A stretch of DNA of 64,000 nt from Bacillus massilinigeriensis (GTDB lineage Bacteria > Bacillota > Bacilli > Bacillales > Cytobacillaceae): positions 3,781,720 through 3,845,719 of the forward strand of contig NZ_LT630337.1 of NCBI RefSeq assembly GCF_900117315.1. The letters run 5' to 3'. Below, in pieces: positions 59,784 to 64,000 of the stretch. The notes beneath the pieces are model-generated. The model made no database searches, was not told the origin of the DNA, and saw only the letters and a program-made list of their open reading frames with translations. The position numbers and the translations under genes were made by a program. Numbering within the stretch: position 1 is the stretch's first letter; each line of letters opens with the position of its first letter.

Positions 59784-60581
59784 GTGTCAAATATGCCAAG
59801 AGTAGCAAGAAGCAAAAGTAAAAGTAGGATTTATCATATTGTCATGAGAGGCATAAACAAGCAAACAATTTTTGAAGACGAGGAGGATAAATCTAGATTT
59901 TTCGAAACCTTAAACAAATATATGAAAATATGTAAATATGAAATATATGGCTATTGCTTGATGGATAATCATATTCACTTATTAATAAAAGAATCGGATG
60001 AAACCATCTCCACAATAATAAAGAGAATTAGCTCTAGTTATGTCTATTGGTACAATATGAAATATGAGCGATGTGGTCACTTGTTTCAAGAACGGTTTCA
60101 TAGTGAAAATGTTGATAGCGTTAACTATTTTCTAACAGTCCTCCGTTATATTCACCAAAACCCGGTTAAAGCTGGTTTAGTTTCAGACGTGTTTTCATGC
60201 AAATGGACAAGTATGAAGGAGTACCTGTATAAACCACACATGGTTAATATCGATTATGCACTTCAATTATTCTCTTCTGATAGAAAAAGGGCATTAATAT
60301 CTTTTAAAAATTTTATGCAAAAGCCTAATGATGATCAATGTTTAGATATTCAGATAAGAGTAAGGATGTCTGATGCTGAAGTTAAAAGGCATTTGCATAA
60401 CCTGGGAATTCCGAATATTAGTATCCTGCAACAAATGGATAACAGGGATAGGGATGCCATATTATTTAAACTAAAGGGTCTGAGTGGGACCTCTTTAAGA
60501 CAGCTTTCCAGAATAACCGGTATTTCAAAAAGCGTTATCCAGCGGGCGGGACAAAGGGACAGGTACAATGTCCCACCATAA
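59784..60581 (+). CDS. RAYT2: REP-associated tyrosine transposase with C-terminal HTH
   Basis: A 265-aa Y1 transposase with the N-terminal IYHIVMRGINKQTIF signature, the HUH motif H60-I-H62 in MDNHIHLLIK and the nucleophile Y119 in VLRYIHQNPV. A C-terminal helix-turn-helix (SGTSLRQLSRITGISKSVIQ) is absent from RAYT1. GAGGTG precedes the ATG. The last residues (GQRDRYNVPP) are read from family 2 composite copy B, so the repeat defines the stop. Its position 49 bp after a comM remnant and next to family 2 elements suggests it is the family 2 transposase. Confidence 0.92.
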   Translation: MSNMPRVARSKSKSRIYHIVMRGINKQTIFEDEEDKSRFFETLNKYMKICKYEIYGYCLMDNHIHLLIKESDETISTIIKRISSSYVYWYNMKYERCGHLFQERFHSENVDSVNYFLTVLRYIHQNPVKAGLVSDVFSCKWTSMKEYLYKPHMVNIDYALQLFSSDRKRALISFKNFMQKPNDDQCLDIQIRVRMSDAEVKRHLHNLGIPNISILQQMDNRDRDAILFKLKGLSGTSLRQLSRITGISKSVIQRAGQRDRYNVPP

Positions 60582-60788
60582 GCAACAATTTCTTTTTTTA
60601 CACTTATTCCGCTCAGAAATATTTAATATTTTTGATTGTTTGGATGGACAGTTACCTGTTATTGTTTGCGTCCCTCTTTTAAAAGTCTTTCTCGTAAGAA
60701 AAGCCTTGCAGAGATTTTACTCTACACAAGGCTTTCTTTAATTCATTAAAACTCTCTTTTTGGGACGAGGTACCTGTCCCTGTGTACC
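60548..60788. repeat. Family 2 composite (REPIN-like) element, copy B
   Basis: About 240 bp: left arm GGGACAAAGGGACAGGTAC, CCACCATAAGCAA, central TATTTTTGATTGTTTGGATG arm, the hairpin AAGCCTTG...CAAGGCTTTCTTT, and right arm GGGACGAGGTACCTGTCCC-TGTGTACC. The two end arms are inverted copies of each other. It overlaps the 3' end of RAYT2. Confidence 0.92.
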
Positions 60789-60818
60789 TTGTAATTAAAG
60801 GTTTATTTCATGTATAAT
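60789..60818 (+). promoter_or_regulatory. Candidate promoter of an antisense RNA
   Basis: TTGTAA and TATAAT (60813-60818) are 18 bp apart. Transcription would run rightward into the 3' end of the convergent small toxin gene. Confidence 0.5.
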
Positions 60819-60825
60819 AAGAATA

Positions 60826-60957
60826 TAATAAAAAGGAGAAGTGCCGGTAACACTCCTCCCTGCAACCTCTACCGTCAGGGTGGTGGTTGTCATATATTAT
60901 TTAGTTCTACGAAAACCACCCTTTAGCTTGCGACGGCGAGGGGCGGTTTTCTTGTTA
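60826..60957 (+). ncRNA. Candidate type I antitoxin RNA
   Basis: The predicted plus-strand RNA overlaps the 3' half of the minus-strand toxin mRNA. It would end at a hairpin AAAACCACCC...GGGGCGGTTTT (60915-60955) followed by CTTGTT. Start and end are inferred; the convergent overlap is the usual layout of txpA/RatA-type systems. Confidence 0.5.
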
Positions 60958-61046
60958 TCTATGACGTTTTTTCGAAAGACATGTGCAGCAATTTCACGCA
61001 CAATCCCCTTCAAAATTTCACGAATGATTTCAAGAAATGTTTCCAT
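60897..61046 (-). CDS. Candidate type I toxin peptide, 49 aa
   Basis: METFLEIIREILKGIVREIA forms an amphipathic to hydrophobic helix, followed by HVFRKN and a strongly basic tail (PRRRKLKGGFRRTK). The ribosome site AAAGGAGGTGATAATC is a near-perfect anti-16S match. In the mRNA, the 5' leader GGGTGGTTGGTTGTC (61096-61082) can pair with GACAACCACCACCC past the stop (60891-60878), a long-range 5'-3' interaction like that which silences hok- and aapA-type toxin mRNAs. A convergent antisense promoter is present. I do not recognise a named family. Confidence 0.65.
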   Translation of the reverse strand: METFLEIIREILKGIVREIAAHVFRKNVIDNKKTAPRRRKLKGGFRRTK

Positions 61047-61139
61047 GATTATCACCTCCTTTCCAAACAGAAAGAAGATTGGACAACCAACCACCCTCAC
61101 AATATTCAGTTGCCCATTCATTTTATCATATTTTTAAAT

Positions 61140-61400
61140 AACCTTTTTTCAAAAATGTAAAAAAAGAGAAGATTGTTACGAAGTTTTTTCCTCTCCACAA
61201 GGCTTCTTTCTCAAAACATCAGCAATTCAGCGGTAGGGCGAGGAACCGTTCCCCTGTGTACCTTCTTTCAGTGATCCCAGCCTGTCCCCTTGTCCTTTTC
61301 AAAAAAAAGAAAAGCCCATTCTGAGATTTCTCTCGAATAAGCTTTCCTTCTTTAATCAGCACTTTCGCGCTGGGACGTGGTACCTGTCCCTGTGTACCTT
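61140..61400. repeat. Degenerate family 2 composites
   Basis: Two eroded right halves: CCACAAGGCTTCTTTC with GGCGAGGAACCGTTCCCC (61195-61262), and AAGCCCATTCTGAGATTTC with GGGACGTGGTACCTGTCCC (61313-61400). They show the element was present in more copies. No gene is supported here. Confidence 0.7.
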
Positions 61401-61463
61401 TCCCTTATAAATCATTCTTTTTATATCTCAATTATACTTTGATTCCATAAAACCACAAATTTT

Positions 61464-61896
61464 CTAATTATGCGTAAAGTGGTCACGATTGGATTGTGTA
61501 ATTGGTAAATAACCTTTTTTTACAGCCTCTTTTGGGGTTGTGAAGATTTCTTCAACAGAATATGAATAATCAGCGTCATCTCGAAAATAATATTTAGTCC
61601 CATTTATGACAGTTCCGAAATATTGATGAACTTTCGAGATTCTACTTCCCCCTAACGCAAAGTTATTATACGTCTCATTTCCCGCTAACGGATAACCTTG
61701 TATAAAAGAAATCATACCAATATCATCTATTGTGTTGTCCCAGTCTTCTTTACTCAATATTGGTAGTGTAAAGGTATAGGTTATACCGTATTTCTTAGAA
61801 TAAGTGTTATGGCGATTGATATAAAACTGAATGTCCTCTTGAATTTTACTTAGAATGGTACTTCTCCGCACATCCTCGAATAATATTGGATCCTTC
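61464..61896 (-). pseudogene. 5'-truncated gene of unknown function
   Basis: About 143 codons remain (ILSKIQEDIQFYINRHNTYS; GYPLAGNETYNNFALGGSRI; KYYFRDDADYSYSVEEIFTT), a soluble protein I cannot assign. The frame enters family 2 composite copy C at 61897 and its only start lies in the repeat, so the native N-terminus is lost. The remaining sequence is compositionally gene-like. Confidence 0.6.
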
Positions 61897-62135
61897 GGGA
61901 CAAAGGGACAGGTACAATGTCCCACCATAAGCAAAAATCTCTTTTTTCACACTTTTTCCACTCAGAAATATTTTATATTTTTGATTGTTTGGATGGACAG
62001 ATACCTGTTATTGTTTGCGTCCTCTTTTAAAAGTCCTTCTCGAAGAAAAGCCTTGCAGAGATTTTACTCTCCACAAGGCTTTCTTTAATTCATTAAAACT
62101 CTCTTTTTGGGACGAGGTACCTGTCCCTGTGTACC
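61897..62135. repeat. Family 2 composite (REPIN-like) element, copy C
   Basis: About 239 bp and nearly identical to copy B, including the AAGCCTTGCAGAGATTTTAC hairpin. It separates two gene fragments, each missing its 5' end at the element boundary. Confidence 0.93.
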
Positions 62136-62431
62136 TTAAATATATAGAAAAACCTTTAATGGAACAACTGTGGAAAGAACCTAACGTAGAGTTGATTCGT
62201 AGAAAACTTCAATTAGAAAATCCCAAAATAGAAAATCCGGTTATTCATTATGAAGACCTAGCCAAAAACGCCTGTGATCTTTATCAGGAAGGGCTAATTA
62301 CTCCAAAAAGACTGCAAAATCTACTGTCACTTTTAAACAAAACACCAGAAGTTTATGATATTGTGTTACCAAATATTCTTCCAACAGAAGATGAAATAGA
62401 TAAATTGTTAGAGGAATTAGATGATGAATAG
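62136..62431 (+). pseudogene. 5'-truncated partner gene (possible antitoxin or ImmA-like)
   Basis: About 98 codons (YIEKPLMEQLWKEPNVELIR; HYEDLAKNACDLYQEGLITP; PTEDEIDKLLEELDDE) begin at the right edge of composite copy C. The end overlaps the next gene by 11 nt (ATGATGAATAG), which signals translational coupling as in toxin-antitoxin and ImmA/PIN-like pairs. The family is not certain. Confidence 0.55.
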
Positions 62432-62721
62432 TCATTCAACATCATATATTTGGCCAATCGCAATATTAGACGCAGATTTTGCTATTAAACTTGGGAGAAT
62501 AAGAAAATATAAAATAATAGAAGATTTGCTGCCAAATTATGTTGGGAAATTGCTGATACATGAATATGTATATGAAAATGAGGTTTTAACTCCAAAAGAA
62601 ACAAAGGAACAAATTAATGTTTTAATTCAAAAAGGTTGTGCCGAAATCGTAAATGAGGATACAGTTGCTAAGTTAGGAACTCTTTCTCTAACTGTTTACG
62701 AAAACATGATTGAAAAATTAT
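62421..62721 (+). pseudogene. 3'-truncated PIN-like gene
   Basis: About 100 codons: WPIAILDADFAIKLGRIRKY, with an acidic residue after a strand, as at the start of PIN nucleases, then LPNYVGKLLIHEYVYENEVL and KKGCAEIV-like IQKGCAEIVNEDTVA. The frame runs into composite copy D at 62722, so the C-terminus is lost. It overlaps the preceding gene. A nuclease role is a guess from the first motif. Confidence 0.5.
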
Positions 62722-62962
62722 GGTACACAGGGACAGGTACCTCGTCCCAAAAAGAAAGAGTTGATGAAATTAAAAGAAAGCCTTGTGGAGAGTTAAACCT
62801 CTGCAAGGCTTATACTTACGAAAAGGACGTTAAAGAGGGAAGCATGCAATGATAGATAACTGCCAATCAAAGCAATCAAAAATATTATATATTTCTAAGC
62901 GAAAAAAGTGAAAAAAAGAGATTGTAGCTTATGGTGGGACATCGTACCTGTCCCTTTGTCCC
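62722..62962. repeat. Family 2 composite (REPIN-like) element, copy D (inverted)
   Basis: About 241 bp in the opposite orientation to copies A-C: GGTACACAGGGACAGGTACC...GAAAGCCTTGTGGAGAG...GGGACATCGTACCTGTCCC. It joins the truncated PIN-like gene to the truncated RAYT3 gene. Confidence 0.92.
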
Positions 62963-63130
62963 GAAACAATAGGAGGCTAGTTCAAAGGAAAGGTTTTCAT
63001 GGATCTGTTCAAGTATATGAAAAAGAGCGAGAAAATCAGTTTGGGATCGAAATAGAGGATCGCGGCGATTTCCTCGACTGGTCACATGATAAAATCTGTT
63101 CGGAATCCATATTCTCTTTTTGTAAGACAC
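62963..63130 (-). pseudogene. RAYT3: truncated REP-associated tyrosine transposase
   Basis: Only the first 56 codons remain (MSYKKRIWIPNRFYHVTSRG, RRDPLFRSQTDFLALFHILE, ending ELASYC). The frame enters composite copy D right where the HUH motif should follow, so both the metal site and the catalytic tyrosine are missing. Its GTG start overlaps the comM stop (TAGTG), so comM and the transposase were one transcription unit. Confidence 0.87.
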
Positions 63131-64000
63131 TATCTTTTCCCTACTTTCATTTGGTTACTCAAGTGAAATGACCTTCTCAGTGTCATAGCTTTCCATATAG
63201 ACTCTTCCGTTATCTCCGCATTTCCATGCAGGTCGGAGATTGTTCTCGCTAAACGGATGATTTTCATTTGCACACGATTACTCCAGTGATGTTTAAACGC
63301 TGCGTTTTTTATCATATTTAGCTGGGGTTCCTTTAGAGGGCTTGTTGCAAGCAATTTTTCCATGGCAACTTTTCCATTACAGACTGGTTCTTGATACCGT
63401 TCATATTGCCGTTCCCTTGCTCTTATCACTCTACCTAAAATTTCATCAGAGGTGGTTTCTGGAGTTGTGTGAGTTAAATTTACTGGTTTTAAAAATAGGA
63501 GGATATCAATACGATCAAAGACAGGTCCTGAAATTCTGTTTTGGTAGGCTTGAATGTTTTTCTGAGTACAGGTGCAATAGTGAGTGTTTGAACCAAGATA
63601 ACCGCACGGACATGGATTTACGGCGGCAAGGAAAATAAAGGAAGCAGGATACGTTACAGTTGAATGGACTCGACTTATGGTGACTCTCCCTGTTTCAAGA
63701 GGCTGTCTCAACATATCTAATGTTTTCTTTGAAAACTCGGCCATTTCATCTAGAAACAAAACGCCTCGATGGGCTAGTGAAATTTCTCCTGGTTTCGGAT
63801 AAGAACCCCCTCCAATCATTGCAACTGATGAAGCGGAGTGGTGAGGATGTCGAAAGGGGGCTATCTGGGGATAGAGGTGTTTTTCCTTCGCAAGCTGGTA
63901 CAAACTAATAACTTCTAGCTGTGACTTTTTGTCTAAAGGAGGAAGTATAGATGGAAACGTTTCTGCCAGCATGCTTTTGCCACATCCGGGGGGACCGCTC
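63130..64000 (-). CDS. comM: ComM/YifB AAA+ helicase (5' end beyond window)
   Basis: About 290 C-terminal residues of ComM: Walker A GPPGCGKSMLA at the edge, HHSASSVAMIGGGSYPKPGE, Walker B GVLFLDEMAEF, FILAAVNPCPCGY with the zinc-binding cysteines CPCGY...HYCTCT, and the C-terminal Mg-chelatase-like helices (HHWSNRVQMKIIRLARTISD). ComM promotes branch migration during natural transformation. The transposase remnant RAYT3 starts at its stop codon. A decayed second copy is at 59384-59735. Confidence 0.93.
   Translation of the reverse strand, partial: SGPPGCGKSMLAETFPSILPPLDKKSQLEVISLYQLAKEKHLYPQIAPFRHPHHSASSVAMIGGGSYPKPGEISLAHRGVLFLDEMAEFSKKTLDMLRQPLETGRVTISRVHSTVTYPASFIFLAAVNPCPCGYLGSNTHYCTCTQKNIQAYQNRISGPVFDRIDILLFLKPVNLTHTTPETTSDEILGRVIRARERQYERYQEPVCNGKVAMEKLLATSPLKEPQLNMIKNAAFKHHWSNRVQMKIIRLARTISDLHGNAEITEESIWKAMTLRRSFHLSNQMKVGKR

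Noticed and set aside
60841-61137. 98-aa plus-strand ORF opposite the small toxin gene
   Set aside because: It is the antisense shadow of the toxin ORF, which has the far better ribosome site and composition.

Overview
The window looks like chromosomal DNA of a spore-forming Bacillaceae bacterium (Neobacillus/Mesobacillus-like is a guess). Reasons: low G+C, strong AAAGGAGG-type ribosome sites, a Spo0E-type phosphatase, a YmaF homologue, a BceRS-BceAB-type module and a ketone-body operon in the Bacillus subtilis yxjC-scoA-scoB-yxjF order. There are no rRNA, tRNA or CRISPR loci. Both edges cut genes: a CpsD-type tyrosine kinase on the left and comM on the right.

Layout. 0-1.4 kb: start of an exopolysaccharide operon (Wzz-type modulator, BY-kinase). 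1.5-11.5 kb: a REP-type transposase (RAYT1), a Nudix hydrolase, a histidine kinase, a secreted 5'-nucleotidase, YmaF, a FusB-like EF-G-binding protein and a DUF4097 protein. 11.6-20 kb: HD-GYP and GGDEF proteins, then two secreted-protein genes each behind a c-di-GMP-I-type riboswitch. 20.4-21.4 kb: an ArsR/SRPBCC operon with four regularly spaced operator-like sites. 22.4-29 kb: a sigma-54 activator and the gntP-type permease/scoA/scoB/hydroxybutyrate dehydrogenase operon, with a near-perfect -24/-12 promoter and a cre site. 29-40 kb: a beta-helix protein and a cluster of zinc-ribbon membrane proteins (two TcaA/YvbJ-like) plus a NagZ-like hydrolase. 40.7-45.4 kb: BceRS-BceAB-like peptide-sensing and detoxification genes. 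45.4-58.8 kb: a giant adhesin lacking its signal peptide, a two-component system, an EAL protein, a Spo0E-like protein, and a chemoreceptor behind a third c-di-GMP-I-like riboswitch. 58.9-64 kb: a scrambled region with two comM-RAYT modules, a candidate type I toxin and truncated genes.

The dominant feature is two families of dispersed palindromes. Family 1 (core GGGTGACAGGCACCTTCCAG and its inverse) occurs at 32 loci from 1.5 to 58.2 kb, almost always just after stop codons, and often supplies the stop codon. RAYT1 is directly flanked by copies. Family 2 (GGGACAGGTAC...GTCCC) forms four near-complete composites of about 240 bp with inverted terminal arms between 58.9 and 63 kb, next to RAYT2 and a RAYT3 fragment. 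Together they resemble REP/REPIN-RAYT systems, and their edges coincide with truncated genes. A second theme is c-di-GMP: one cyclase, two phosphodiesterases and three riboswitch candidates. All calls come from reading the sequence; no database search was run.
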